Positions 24,974 through 34,173 of a stretch of 64,000 nt of DNA are shown in pieces (the stretch's first letter is position 1; each line of letters begins with the position of its first letter). The stretch is taken from NCBI RefSeq assembly GCF_003116095.1, contig NZ_LGRA01000021.1:1369945-1433944 (forward strand). Direction: 5' to 3'. The DNA is from Azospirillum sp. TSO35-2. GTDB taxonomy: Bacteria; Pseudomonadota; Alphaproteobacteria; Azospirillales; Azospirillaceae. Below the pieces are notes generated by a model. It did not search any database and was not told where the DNA came from. It was given only the letters and a program-made list of their open reading frames with translations. A program made the position numbers and the translations under genes.

Positions 24974-25816
24974 ATGACCGTCACGCACCCCGTTGGGCTG
25001 AGCGCCCCGACCCTGGCCGACCCGGTGATCGCCGAGGCCGCCGCCCGCTTCGTCGCCGCCCGCCGCGGTGCGACCGGGCTTGCCGACTTCCCCGGCCCGC
25101 TGCCGGCCGACCTCGCCACCGCCTACGCCATCCAGGCGACGGCGACCGCGGCGTGGCCCGACGAGGTCGCCGGCTGGAAGGTGGCGCGCGTGCCGCCGGC
25201 GCTGGAGGAGACGCTGGGCGCCATGCGCTACATCGGCCCGATCTTCGCCGGCACGGTGGGGCGGGCGGAGGGCGGCCCGCTGTCCTTCCCGGTGATCCGC
25301 GGCGGCTTCGGCGCGGTGGAGGCGGAGTTCGCGGTGCGGATCGCCGCCGACGCCCCGGCCGACAAGCGCGACTACAGCCCGGCGGAGGCCGCGGCCTTCA
25401 TCGCCGCCGTCCACGCCGCCATCGAGGTGGCCGGCGGGCCGCTGGCCAGCGTCAACGCCCTGGGCCCGACCGCCTCGACCGCGGTGTTCGGCAACAACAA
25501 CGGCCTGATCGTCGGCGAGGAGATCATCGGCGGGGTCGAAGGGGCCGACGCCCTGCGCGCCGAGGTGCTGATCGACGGCCAGAGCGTCGGGGTCGGCAGC
25601 GCCGCCAAGCTGCCGGGCGGCATTGCCGCGGCGGTGGCGGTGGCCCTGGGCATGGCGGCGCGGCTGGGCCGGCCGTTGAAGGCCGGGCAGTGGGTGTCCA
25701 CCGGCGCCTTGACCGGCGTGCACGCCGTCGCCATCGGCCAGAGCGCCCGCGTCGCTTTCACCGGCCTCGCCCCGATGGTCGGCACCGCGGTCGCCGCCGT
25801 GCCGGCGGAGGGCTGA
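24974..25816 (+). CDS. 2-keto-4-pentenoate hydratase family protein
   Basis: A 280-residue member of the MhpD/FAH-related hydratase-decarboxylase superfamily, which adds water to 2-oxopent-4-enoates in aromatic meta-cleavage pathways or decarboxylates oxo-acids. EAEFAVRIAADAP contains the acidic metal ligands (family E-x-E pattern), and the KLPGGIAAAVAVALGMAARLG and WVSTGALTGVHAV stretches match the family fold. The start is ATG 24974. No ring-cleavage genes are adjacent, so the pathway is unknown. It shares a 194-bp divergent promoter region with the M20 gene. Confidence 0.82.
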   Translation: MTVTHPVGLSAPTLADPVIAEAAARFVAARRGATGLADFPGPLPADLATAYAIQATATAAWPDEVAGWKVARVPPALEETLGAMRYIGPIFAGTVGRAEGGPLSFPVIRGGFGAVEAEFAVRIAADAPADKRDYSPAEAAAFIAAVHAAIEVAGGPLASVNALGPTASTAVFGNNNGLIVGEEIIGGVEGADALRAEVLIDGQSVGVGSAAKLPGGIAAAVAVALGMAARLGRPLKAGQWVSTGALTGVHAVAIGQSARVAFTGLAPMVGTAVAAVPAEG

Positions 25817-25937
25817 CCGGGGCGGAACCGTCCGTTTCACCGACCGTCACGCCCGCGAACGGTGCAATCCAGGGAAGGGCGGCGGGCATGGCGCGTCGCC
25901 GCCTTGGGGGAAGCCAAAGCGGGCCGGGGATGCTTGA

Positions 25938-26927
25938 ATGGCGTCCCCGTCTCCCCAGCCAAGGCGCAACGCCCCCGTGTCCCAGCCCAGCCTGTCGCCG
26001 CAAGCCCCCGCCGCCCTGGAGAGCCGGACCCTGCCGTCGCTTCACCTGCTTGTGGGGCTGGGGCTCGCCGTCGCCGGGGTGATCGCCTTTTCGCTGCGGC
26101 CGGTCATCATCAAGCTCGCCTACCGCTACGACGTCGACCCGGTGACGCTGATCATGCTGCGCATGGTCTTCGCGCTGCCCTTCTTCCTGGCGGTGGCGGC
26201 GTGGCAGAGCGGGCGCGGCGGCCGGGCCCGCATCGGCCGGCGCGATCTGGCGCTGACCATCGGGCTGGGCGTCACCGGCTATTACGCCGCCAGCTTCTGC
26301 GATTTCCTGGGGCTGCGCTACGTTTCCGCCGGGATGGGCCGGCTGCTGCTGTTCCTCTACCCGACCATCGTGGTGGTGCTATCGGCGCTGTTCCTCGGCA
26401 AGCGGATCGGCCTGCGCGAGGTGGTGGCGCTGGTCGTCTCCTACGCCGGCGTCGCGCTGGTGGTGTGGTCGGAGGTCGGGACCGGCCATCCCGACTTCAT
26501 GACCGGCGCCGGGCTGGTCTTCATGGGCGCCTTCCTCTATTCGGTCTATCTGGTCGGCAGCAGCCAGGTGGTGCGGCGGGTCGGGTCGATGCGCTTCACC
26601 GCCTACGCCATGACGGCGGCCTGCCTGTGCTGCATCGCGCAGTTCCTGCTGTTGCGGCCGCTGTCGGCGCTCGACCTGCCGGCGCCGGTGTTCGGCCTGT
26701 CGGCCTTCATGGCGGTGGTCTGCACCGTGCTGCCGGTCTTCATGACGGCGGAGGCGCTGCGGCGGGTCGGCGCCAACATGGTGGCGCTCTGCGGCGCCAT
26801 GGGACCGGTCGCCGCCGCCATCTTCGGCTATCTGGTGCTGGCCGAGCCGATGGGCTGGCTGCAACTGGCCGGCGCGGCGTTGACGGTGGCCGGCGTCATG
26901 ATCATCTCGCTGTGGAAAACCGCCTGA
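25938..26927 (+). CDS. EamA/DMT superfamily transporter
   Basis: A 329-residue protein with ten predicted membrane helices in two EamA repeats (about residues 37-170 and 178-327), preceded by a Ser/Pro-rich N-terminus. The family exports or imports small metabolites such as amino acids and purines; no substrate can be inferred. VLAEPMGWLQLAGAALTVAGV near the C-terminus is a typical EamA ending. ATG 25938 is used; GTG 25980 would shorten the polar N-terminus. Confidence 0.85.
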   Translation: MASPSPQPRRNAPVSQPSLSPQAPAALESRTLPSLHLLVGLGLAVAGVIAFSLRPVIIKLAYRYDVDPVTLIMLRMVFALPFFLAVAAWQSGRGGRARIGRRDLALTIGLGVTGYYAASFCDFLGLRYVSAGMGRLLLFLYPTIVVVLSALFLGKRIGLREVVALVVSYAGVALVVWSEVGTGHPDFMTGAGLVFMGAFLYSVYLVGSSQVVRRVGSMRFTAYAMTAACLCCIAQFLLLRPLSALDLPAPVFGLSAFMAVVCTVLPVFMTAEALRRVGANMVALCGAMGPVAAAIFGYLVLAEPMGWLQLAGAALTVAGVMIISLWKTA

Positions 26928-27050
26928 CGATCCGCCCGCGCATTCTGTCGTACACGGAATAATTCCGCCGCCGCCGTCGTCCCACCCGGAGAGCGAAGCG
27001 CCGCCGACCATGCCGGTGCTCGAACAACAGGGTCGAAGAGGGACAGAGCG

Positions 27051-27518
27051 ATGATCAACCAACACACCACGGCCACCGGGGCCACCGGCTGGACCGACCG
27101 CGGCGCGATGGCCGGGCAGGACGCGCTGCTGCTGGCGGCGCGTGTGCTGCTGGGCGCCATTTTCGTCCAGAGCGGCTTCGGCAAGCTGATGGCGCTCGGC
27201 GGCTTCATCGGCGGGCTGGAAAGCCAGGGCGTGCCGATGGCCGCGGTGCTCGGCACCATCGGCGCGCTGGTCGAGGCGTTCGGCGGTCTGGCGGTGGTGC
27301 TGGGCGCCTGGACCCGGCTGGCGGCGCTGCTGGTCGCCGCCTTCACCGTCGCCGCGACGCTGATCGCCCACCGCTATTGGGAGGCGCCGCCGGAGGCGAT
27401 GAAGATGCAGCAGATCCAGTTCATGAAGAACCTCGCCATCATCGGCGGCTTTCTGGCGCTGGCGGCATCGGGAGCGGGGCGCTACAGCGTCGATGGCTGG
27501 CGGCTGTCGCGAAGCTAG
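27051..27518 (+). CDS. DoxX family membrane protein
   Basis: A 155-residue membrane protein of the DoxX family with four helices. The family motif is visible as LLAARVLLGAIFVQSGFGKL followed by GGFIGGLES, and EAFGGLAVVLGAWTRLAALLVAAF. Members are linked to redox or thiol homeostasis, but their biochemical role is not settled. GGGACAG precedes the ATG at a short distance. It is followed by the secreted toroid-like gene after 76 bp in the same direction. Confidence 0.85.
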   Translation: MINQHTTATGATGWTDRGAMAGQDALLLAARVLLGAIFVQSGFGKLMALGGFIGGLESQGVPMAAVLGTIGALVEAFGGLAVVLGAWTRLAALLVAAFTVAATLIAHRYWEAPPEAMKMQQIQFMKNLAIIGGFLALAASGAGRYSVDGWRLSRS

Positions 27519-27594
27519 AGCGGGTCGGTTGCGGCCGGGGACGGGCATCGCCATATCAGGGGCAGTCCAAAACCGGCCAGCAGTCCCGATCGTC

Positions 27595-28860
27595 ATGCGT
27601 GGCAGCGTCAAGCGTTTCAGCACAGGATGGCGCCGCACGGCGCTGGCAGTGGCCGGCGCCCTGCTGTTGAGCGGCGCCCCGGTCCTGGCGGCCACACCCG
27701 CCCCGGCGACCGACCTCGCGCAGAAGACCTGCGCCACCCTGGCGGCGCGGGTGGACGCGGTGCCCGGCCGCGGGCCGCTGTTCCTGCGCAGCTACGACAA
27801 CGCCTACGCGCCCGGCCCGACCTCGGAGCCAGCGCTGGCCAACGCCGCCTTCACCTACGACAACGCGTTGGCGATCATGGCCTTGACCGCTTGCGGCCAG
27901 CGCGACCGCGCGTTGCGCATCGGCGAGGCGCTGCTGGACGCGGTGTCGCTCGACCGCGCCGGCCGCAAGGGGCGGCTGCGCAACACCTACCGCGCCGGCG
28001 AGCAGCGGCAGCGGCCGATCCCGCCCAACGGCTGGTGGGACGCGGTGGAGAATCATTGGGGCGAGGACCCCTATCAGGTCGGCACCGCCACCGGCAACGT
28101 CGCCTGGGCCGGGCTGGCCCTGCTGACGCTGGCGGACGCAACCGGACAGTCGCGCTTCCGCGACGCCGCCGCCGAACTGGCGCGCTGGATCGTCGACCAC
28201 ACCCGCGACCCGCGCGGGCCGGGCGGCTTCAACGGCGGCCTTCAGGGCTTCGACGACGCGCCGCAGCCGCTGACCTGGAAATCGACCGAGCACAACACCG
28301 ACCTCGTCGCCCTGTTCGGCCGGCTGGGCGGCGATACCGCCGGCCCGGCGCGGGAGGCGCGCGGCTTCCTCGACGCCATGTGGGCGGCGGGCGACGGGCA
28401 TTTCCCGATCGGCACCACGCCGGATGGGGTGACGGTCAGCCACGCCACCTCCGGCCTCGACGCCCAGCTCTGGCCGCTGCTGCTGCCGGGGGCGCCGGAG
28501 GCATGGCGGGCGGCGCTGGCCTACGCCGAGCGGGCGCACGGCGCCGACGGCGGCTTCGACTTCAACGACGACCGCGACGGCATGTGGGTGGAGGGCACGG
28601 CGCAGGCGGCGCTGACCTACCGCGCCGTCGGCCGCGGCAAGGATGCCGACCGGCTGTTCGGCGAGCTGCTGAAGGAGATCAGCCCGGGCGGCTATCTCTA
28701 CGCCACCCGGCCGCAGGTGCTGACCACCGGGCTCGCCATCGGGCCGGACAGCAAGACCGACGATTTCCTCTATTACCGCCGCCCCCACCTTGGCGCCACC
28801 GCCTGGGCGGCGCTGGCGGCGCTGGGTTGGAACCCCTTCACCGGCAAGACGGTGCCCTGA
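27595..28860 (+). CDS. secreted alpha/alpha-toroid-like protein of unknown function
   Basis: A 421-residue protein with a signal peptide (hydrophobic core ALAVAGALLLSGAPVLAA). The mature part has repeated helical hairpins with many tryptophans and acidic residues (TYDNALAIMALTACG, GWWDAVENHWGEDPYQ, NVAWAGLALLTLADATG, TSGLDAQLWPLLL), resembling the six-hairpin toroid of glycoside hydrolases and lyases. A polysaccharide-related activity is plausible, but I cannot assign a family or catalytic residues. Its TGA stop forms the first three bases of the terminal inverted repeat of the downstream MITE-like element. Confidence 0.7.
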   Translation: MRGSVKRFSTGWRRTALAVAGALLLSGAPVLAATPAPATDLAQKTCATLAARVDAVPGRGPLFLRSYDNAYAPGPTSEPALANAAFTYDNALAIMALTACGQRDRALRIGEALLDAVSLDRAGRKGRLRNTYRAGEQRQRPIPPNGWWDAVENHWGEDPYQVGTATGNVAWAGLALLTLADATGQSRFRDAAAELARWIVDHTRDPRGPGGFNGGLQGFDDAPQPLTWKSTEHNTDLVALFGRLGGDTAGPAREARGFLDAMWAAGDGHFPIGTTPDGVTVSHATSGLDAQLWPLLLPGAPEAWRAALAYAERAHGADGGFDFNDDRDGMWVEGTAQAALTYRAVGRGKDADRLFGELLKEISPGGYLYATRPQVLTTGLAIGPDSKTDDFLYYRRPHLGATAWAALAALGWNPFTGKTVP

Positions 28861-28997
28861 TACCGGCGAGCCCGTTGGGCTTGCCGTATCGCGTTCAAGC
28901 GCCACGCAGGCTATGCCGCGCCCATGGGCGCGCGCCGCCGCCGTCGCGGCGGCCGGCGAGCGCTTGAAAATGTCCGTTCAAGCGCTCGCCGGTATCA
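28858..28997 (+). repeat. MITE-like palindromic element, copy 1
   Basis: A 140-bp element bounded by perfect 14-bp terminal inverted repeats, TGATACCGGCGAGC and GCTCGCCGGTATCA. It contains a perfect 14-bp hairpin (GGCGAGCGCTTGAA at 28955-28968 with TTCAAGCGCTCGCC at 28977-28990, 8-nt loop) and smaller GC-rich palindromes such as GCGCCCATGGGCGC. A second copy lies at 34174-34315 in the opposite orientation. It fills the gap between two convergent genes and overlaps the stop codon of the first. It encodes no transposase, and no target duplication is obvious. Confidence 0.8.
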
Positions 28998-29002
28998 GGG
29001 CG

Positions 29003-30697
29003 TCAGCCGGCGCGGATCTGCGACAGGAAGCCCTCGACCTCGCGGTGCATCGCCTCCGACTGCTGCGACAGCTCCTGCGCGGCGGACAGCACATGGCCGC
29101 CCGCCGTCTCGGTCTGGGTGGCGACCCCGGTCAGCTCCGACAGGCTGGCCGACACGCTGGTGGTCGCCTGCGACGCCTGCTGGATCGCGCGGCTGATCTC
29201 CTCTGTCGTCGCGTTCTGTTCGGTGATGGCGCTGGAAATCGCGGTGGCGATCTCGCTCATGCGGGTGATGGTGACGCCGATGCCCTGGATCGCCGTCACC
29301 GCGGTGTTGGTCACCGACTGCATCGCCTGGATCTGGGCGGCGATCTCGTCGGTGGCCTTGGCGGTCTGGCTGGCGAGGCTCTTCACCTCGCTGGCGACCA
29401 CGGCGAAGCCCTTGCCGGCCTCGCCCGCCCGCGCCGCCTCGATGGTGGCGTTCAGCGCCAACAGGTTGGTCTGGCTGGCGATGTCGTTGATGAGCTGGAC
29501 CACCTCGCCGATGCGCTGGGCGGACTGGGACAGGTCGCCGACCACGGCGTTGGTCTGTTCGGCCTCCGTCATCGCCGCGCTGGCGACGGCGGTGCTCTGG
29601 TTCACCTGCCGGGCGATCTCGGCGATGGAGGCGTTCATCTCCTCGGTCGCCGCGGCCACCGCCTGGACGTTCGCCGAGGTCTGTTCGGACGCCGCCGCCG
29701 AGCTGGTCGCCTGCTGCATCGACTTCTGGGCGATGCCGCTCATGCCGCGCGCGGTGCTTTCCAACTCCGTCGCCGCCGAGGACACGCCGCGCAGGATGCC
29801 GGAGATCGCGCTGTCGAAGGCGCGCAGCAGCCCTTCCCGGCGGGCGGCGAGTTCGAGCGCCCGCTCGCGCTGGCGGTCGGCCTCCGCCTGGACCTCGCGC
29901 CCCTTCACCAAGCCCTGCCGGAAGCCCTCGACCGAACGGGCCAACTCGCCGATCTCGTCCTTGCGGACGATGCCGCCGACCGGGCTGTCGATCGTGCCGC
30001 CGGCCATCCGCCGGACCTCCTGCATCAGCGCGCGCAGCGGCAGGACCAACCCGGCGCGCGAGATCAGGAAGGACACCAGCAGCCCGGCCGCCAGGGCGAC
30101 GGCGGCGGCGATGGCCAGCGTGATCTTCATCGTTTCCGCCAGCCCCAGCGCCGCGCTGACGGCCTCGTCGGTCCGCTTCGACACGTCGGTGTTGTAGGTC
30201 TTGACCGCGTCGGTCAGCGCCATCTGGCCGGTCCGGCTGTTCTTCAGACCCTCCAGGATCGCCTTGCGGTCGCCGCTGCCCTGCGCCGCGACGCTCTTCG
30301 CGGTGTCGAGCATGGCGCGGACGTTGGTTTCATAGCCGCGGAAGCCGGACCGGATGGCGTCGACCTTCGACATTTGCGCCGCGTCGGTGCGCGCCGCCAG
30401 GGAATCGACGCGCCCGTTCATCTCGGCGATGCGCTTGTCCGCCTGGGCGGTGAAGGTGCCGACCTGGCTGGGGTCGTTGCCGAGTTCGTACTCCATCCGG
30501 CTCAGCGCGATGATGTCGATGCGCATGTCGAAGGCGTCGAGCTGTTCCTTCTGGGTGCGGACCAGTTCCCCGACGGCGCGTTCGGTCTGTTGCAGCGCGT
30601 AGAAGCCCGCCGCTGCGGTGACGACGGAGAAAAGGCCGACCACCGCGGCGGCGGCGGCCGTTTTCGTTTGGATGTGCCAGTCTGCGAACATGGCCAT
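29003..30697 (-). CDS. transmembrane methyl-accepting chemotaxis protein
   Basis: A 564-residue chemoreceptor. A first membrane helix (about residues 13-35) is followed by a periplasmic helical domain of roughly 145 residues (four-helix-bundle type, EQLDAFDMRIDIIALSRMEYELG), a second helix (LAIAAAVALAAGLLVSFLI), a HAMP domain (LRALMQEVRRMAGGTIDSPV) and a signalling domain with the tip ASQTNLLALNATIEAARAGEAG. The ligand is unknown. ATG 30697 is used; ATG 30691 is equally possible. No CheB/CheR-binding pentapeptide is evident. It is convergent with the upstream toroid-like gene. Confidence 0.92.
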   Translation of the reverse strand: MAMFADWHIQTKTAAAAAVVGLFSVVTAAAGFYALQQTERAVGELVRTQKEQLDAFDMRIDIIALSRMEYELGNDPSQVGTFTAQADKRIAEMNGRVDSLAARTDAAQMSKVDAIRSGFRGYETNVRAMLDTAKSVAAQGSGDRKAILEGLKNSRTGQMALTDAVKTYNTDVSKRTDEAVSAALGLAETMKITLAIAAAVALAAGLLVSFLISRAGLVLPLRALMQEVRRMAGGTIDSPVGGIVRKDEIGELARSVEGFRQGLVKGREVQAEADRQRERALELAARREGLLRAFDSAISGILRGVSSAATELESTARGMSGIAQKSMQQATSSAAASEQTSANVQAVAAATEEMNASIAEIARQVNQSTAVASAAMTEAEQTNAVVGDLSQSAQRIGEVVQLINDIASQTNLLALNATIEAARAGEAGKGFAVVASEVKSLASQTAKATDEIAAQIQAMQSVTNTAVTAIQGIGVTITRMSEIATAISSAITEQNATTEEISRAIQQASQATTSVSASLSELTGVATQTETAGGHVLSAAQELSQQSEAMHREVEGFLSQIRAG

Positions 30698-30776
30698 GCA
30701 CCGTGCTTGGAGGATGTCGGGCGATGGCGAGCGGCGGGGGCGAGCGGTTGGTTCGGCCGCGGTCCGCGGGCGCATC

Positions 30777-30837
30777 GAAAGACCAGGAATAGTCAGGAGC
30801 GGTAAATTTTCCTTAAAAAATTCGGTTCTGGTCTTTC
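30777..30837. promoter_or_regulatory. 10-bp perfect inverted repeat upstream of a chemoreceptor gene
   Basis: GAAAGACCAG (30777-30786) and CTGGTCTTTC (30828-30837) enclose an AT-rich 41-nt interval (TAAATTTTCCTTAAAAAATT). It lies 80-140 bp upstream of the leftward chemoreceptor start and would straddle its promoter. The spacing suits a looped pair of protein-binding half-sites or a large hairpin. Regulator unknown. Confidence 0.35.
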
Positions 30838-30973
30838 CTGAGTCCGTCACGACATCTTGCAACCCAAACGCAGCAATTTACCAATCGCCGCGTGTTTTTT
30901 TATCGCCTCTTCCGCCGAGACGGATGGAAGGGGTCGGCGCTGTTCAAAGATGTCGCGACCTGTGGGGTTATTT

Positions 30974-32878
30974 TCACCCGTGAAAGTAATCGTAGAGCTT
31001 CTGGGCGATGGCGTTGCTGATGCCGGGGGTCGCTTCCAGGTCCTTCAGGCCGGCCGAGGCCACCGCGGTGGCGCTGCCGAAATGGTGGAGCAGCGCCTTC
31101 TTGCGGGCCGGGCCGATGCCGGGGATGCCGTCGATCCGGCTGTGCGACATCGCCTTCATCCGGCGGGCGCGGTGGCCGTCGATGGCGCAGCGGTGGGCCT
31201 CGTCGCGCAGCCGTTGCAGGAAATGCAGCACCGGGTCGTTGGGGGCGAGGCTGAGCGGCGGCTGGCCGGGACGGAAGAGGCGCTCGCGCCCGGCGTTGCG
31301 GTCGGGGCCCTTGGCGATGGCGACCAGCGGGATGTCGGTGATCCGCAGCATCGCCAGCTCGTCGCGCACCGTGTTCAACTGCCCTTGCCCGCCGTCGATC
31401 AGGATCAGGTCGGGCCACAGCCCGGCGCTGCGGTCGGGGTCGTCGGTCCGCGCCCGGTGGAAGCGGCGGGTGAAGGTCTCGCGCAGCATGGCGTAATCGT
31501 CGCCGGCCGCCTCCGGATCGCGGATGTGGAAGCGGCGGTAGGCGTTGCGCTGGAACCCCTCCGGCCCGGCCACCACCATGGCGCCGACCGGGAAGGCTCC
31601 CTGGATGTGCGAGGTGTCGTAGATCTCGATGCGCCGTGGCGGGGCGGGCAGGGCGAAGACGCGCGCCACCCCCTCCAGCAACGTCGCCTGGGTCGAGCGT
31701 TCGGCCAGACGCCGTCCCAGCGCGTCGCGGGCGTTGGTCAGCGCGTGGTCGATGGTGCGCCGCTTCGGCCCGCGGCTGGGGCATTCCACGGCGACGCGCC
31801 GGCCGGCCTGCAGGCTGAGCGCGTCGGCCAGCAACTCGGGCGCCGCCACCGGGTGGCTGAGCAGCAGCAGGGCCGGCGCCGGGGTGTCGGCGTAGAGCTG
31901 GGCGGCGAAGGCGGCCAGGATGTCGCCCGGTTCCTCCTCGGCATCGACGCGCGGGAAGAAGGCGCGGGTGCCCTGGTTGCGGCCGCCGCGGAAGAAGAAG
32001 GCCTGGACGCAGGCCACCCCGCCTTCGCGGTGCAGGGCCAGCACGTCGGCGTCGGCGAGCACGCCCTCCAGGTTGATGTCCTGCCGGCTTTGCAGGGCGG
32101 TCAGCGCGCGGATGCGGTCGCGCCAGCGGGCGGCGTCCTCATACTCCAGCCGGTCGGAGCTGTCGGTCATGTGGCGGGCGAACACCGCCTGCACCTCGGC
32201 GCTGCGGCCCGACAGCACGTCGCGCACGCCCTGGACCTGGGCGGCATACTCCTCCTCGTCGACGCGGCCGACGCAGGGGGCGGAGCAGCGCTTGATCTGG
32301 TGCTGCAGGCACGGCCGGGTGCGCGAGGCGAACACCCCGTCGTCGCAGGTCCGCAGCAGGAAGGCGCGTTGCAGCGCGGCGATGGTCATGCCGACCAGAT
32401 GCGGCGAGGCGTAGGGGCCGAACAGGTCGGAATCGCGGCGGTTGCCCTTGGCCGCCTCGCCCTTGCCGCCCTTCCGCCCGGCGGCGCCGCGGTGCTGCAT
32501 CAGGCGGGGAAAGTCGTGCCCCTTGCCGATGACGATGTAGGAGAAGGAGCGGTCGTCCTTGACCAGGATGTTGAAGGGCGGCAGCAGGCTGCGGATCAGG
32601 TTCGCTTCCAGCAGCAGCGCCTCGGCCTCGGTGTGGGTGGTGACGAACTCCATGGCGCGGGTCAGCGCCACCATGCGCCGGGTGCGGTTGGGCAGCCCGT
32701 CGGTCCGGGTGTAGCTGGCCACCCGGCGTTTCAGGTTCTTCGCCTTGCCGACATAGAGGACCGACCCGTCGGCCGCCAGCATCCGGTAGACGCCGGGCGT
32801 GTCCGGCAAGGTCGGCAACTGGGCGCGGATCACCCCCGCGCCGTCTTTCGGCACCCCGTCCTTCGGCACCCCGTCCAT
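30974..32878 (-). CDS. uvrC: excinuclease ABC subunit C
   Basis: A 634-residue UvrC, which makes both incisions in nucleotide excision repair. Domains in order: GIY-YIG nuclease (GVYRML, VLYVGKAKNLKRR), a cysteine motif region (CLQHQIKRCSAPC), the UVR motif (DRLEYEDAARWRDRI), the RNase H-like endonuclease domain (IEIYDTSHIQG, LILIDGGQGQLN) and C-terminal helix-hairpin-helix motifs (IDGIPGIGPARKKALL, LEATPGISNAIA). The N-terminus carries a tandem 15-nt repeat encoding DGVPK twice, so its length may vary between strains. Length is normal. Confidence 0.97.
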   Translation of the reverse strand: MDGVPKDGVPKDGAGVIRAQLPTLPDTPGVYRMLAADGSVLYVGKAKNLKRRVASYTRTDGLPNRTRRMVALTRAMEFVTTHTEAEALLLEANLIRSLLPPFNILVKDDRSFSYIVIGKGHDFPRLMQHRGAAGRKGGKGEAAKGNRRDSDLFGPYASPHLVGMTIAALQRAFLLRTCDDGVFASRTRPCLQHQIKRCSAPCVGRVDEEEYAAQVQGVRDVLSGRSAEVQAVFARHMTDSSDRLEYEDAARWRDRIRALTALQSRQDINLEGVLADADVLALHREGGVACVQAFFFRGGRNQGTRAFFPRVDAEEEPGDILAAFAAQLYADTPAPALLLLSHPVAAPELLADALSLQAGRRVAVECPSRGPKRRTIDHALTNARDALGRRLAERSTQATLLEGVARVFALPAPPRRIEIYDTSHIQGAFPVGAMVVAGPEGFQRNAYRRFHIRDPEAAGDDYAMLRETFTRRFHRARTDDPDRSAGLWPDLILIDGGQGQLNTVRDELAMLRITDIPLVAIAKGPDRNAGRERLFRPGQPPLSLAPNDPVLHFLQRLRDEAHRCAIDGHRARRMKAMSHSRIDGIPGIGPARKKALLHHFGSATAVASAGLKDLEATPGISNAIAQKLYDYFHG

Positions 32879-33003
32879 GAAACCGCTCTTGCTCCTGGCA
32901 CCCCGATTCGCCGCTCACCCAAGCAGTAGAACGGAACGGGTCCAAGAGACAAGAATCGGACGGGGCACCGCACGGAAATCAGCCATGCGTCCAGCGGGCC
33001 CCG

Positions 33004-34059
33004 TCAGCCGCCGAACACCGTGTTCAGCTGGGCGCCGACGCGGACGAAGGTGGTGCGTTTCGGCACCTCCTTCAGCCGGGTGGCGCCGATGTAGGTCATC
33101 ATGCTGCGCACGCCGCCCATGATCTCCTGCATCGTGCCCTCCACCGGGCCGCGGTAGGGGATATCCACCGTCTTGCCTTCCGAGGCGCGGTAGGCGGCGA
33201 CGCCGCCGGCGTATTTGTGCATCGCGGTGTCCGACGACATGCCGTAGAAGGTCATGGCGACCGGCACCCGGTTGCCGTCGCGCTCCTCGTAGCGGATGTC
33301 GCCCTCGCACTCGTCGTGGCCGGCCAACATGCCGCCCAGCATGACAAAGTCGGCGCCGGCGCCGTAGGCCTTGGAGATGTCGCCCGGCACGGTGCAGCCG
33401 CCGTCGGCGCAGACCTGCCCCTTCAGCCCGTGCGCCGCGTCGGCGCATTCGATGATGGCGGAGAGCTGGGGATAGCCGACGCCGGTCATCTTGCGGGTGG
33501 TGCAGACCGACCCCGGCCCGATCCCGACCTTGACGATGTCGGCCCCGGCGAGCAGCAGCGCCTCCGTCATGTCGCCGGTGACGACGTTGCCGGCCATGAT
33601 CACGAGGTCGGGGTTCTCCGTGCGCATGCGGACGATCACCTCGACGAAGCGTTCGGTGTAGCCGTTGGCGACGTCCAGGCACACCTTGCCCACTGGCGCC
33701 TTGGCCTTCACCGCCTGGAACTTGTCATGGTCGGCGTCGGCGATGCCCATCGAGTAGAAGACGTTGGACAGGGTGGCGGACTCGTCCTCCGCCTGGAAGA
33801 AGGCGATCAGCTCGTCGGCCTTGTAGTGCTTGTGCAGCGCGGTCATCGCGCCGAAGCGCGACAGCGCGCGGGCCATGCCCATGCTGCCGGTGACGTCCAT
33901 GTTGGCGGCGATCAGCGGGAAGCCCGTCCAGTCGCGCTTGGTGTGCAGGAAGGTGAAGGTCCGGTTGACGTCCACGTCGTTGCGGCTCTGCAACGTGCTG
34001 CGCTTCGGCCGGATCAGCACGTCCTTGAAGTCGAGCTTGAGGTCGCTTTCGATGATCAC
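33004..34059 (-). CDS. guaC: GMP reductase
   Basis: A 351-residue TIM-barrel enzyme of the IMPDH/GMPR family. It reduces GMP to IMP with NADPH, releasing ammonia, and balances A and G nucleotides. The N-terminus ESDLKLDFKDVLIRPKRSTL and AANMDVTGSMGMA match E. coli GuaC rather than IMP dehydrogenase, there is no CBS pair, and the catalytic loop GIGPGSVCTTRKMTGVG carries the cysteine. The GTG at 34059 (VIIESDLK) aligns with the E. coli start; the upstream ATG at 34107 would add 16 unlike residues. It lies downstream of glpR with a MITE-like element between. Confidence 0.92.
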   Translation of the reverse strand: MIIESDLKLDFKDVLIRPKRSTLQSRNDVDVNRTFTFLHTKRDWTGFPLIAANMDVTGSMGMARALSRFGAMTALHKHYKADELIAFFQAEDESATLSNVFYSMGIADADHDKFQAVKAKAPVGKVCLDVANGYTERFVEVIVRMRTENPDLVIMAGNVVTGDMTEALLLAGADIVKVGIGPGSVCTTRKMTGVGYPQLSAIIECADAAHGLKGQVCADGGCTVPGDISKAYGAGADFVMLGGMLAGHDECEGDIRYEERDGNRVPVAMTFYGMSSDTAMHKYAGGVAAYRASEGKTVDIPYRGPVEGTMQEIMGGVRSMMTYIGATRLKEVPKRTTFVRVGAQLNTVFGG

Positions 34060-34173
34060 CGCACACCCGCCCCGTCTGTCGATCGGGTCCCGTCTGTTGA
34101 TCGGCATGCCCCCCGGACGGGAGGCCCGAATTCAGGAGAGTGGGAGCAGGCGCGGGCTTGGGCAAGCGTGAAC

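Noticed and set aside
30920..30970. A third copy of the TGGAACA-rich repeat
   Set aside because: Only GGATGGAA and CTGTTCAAA are shared; the order and length do not match the two clear copies.
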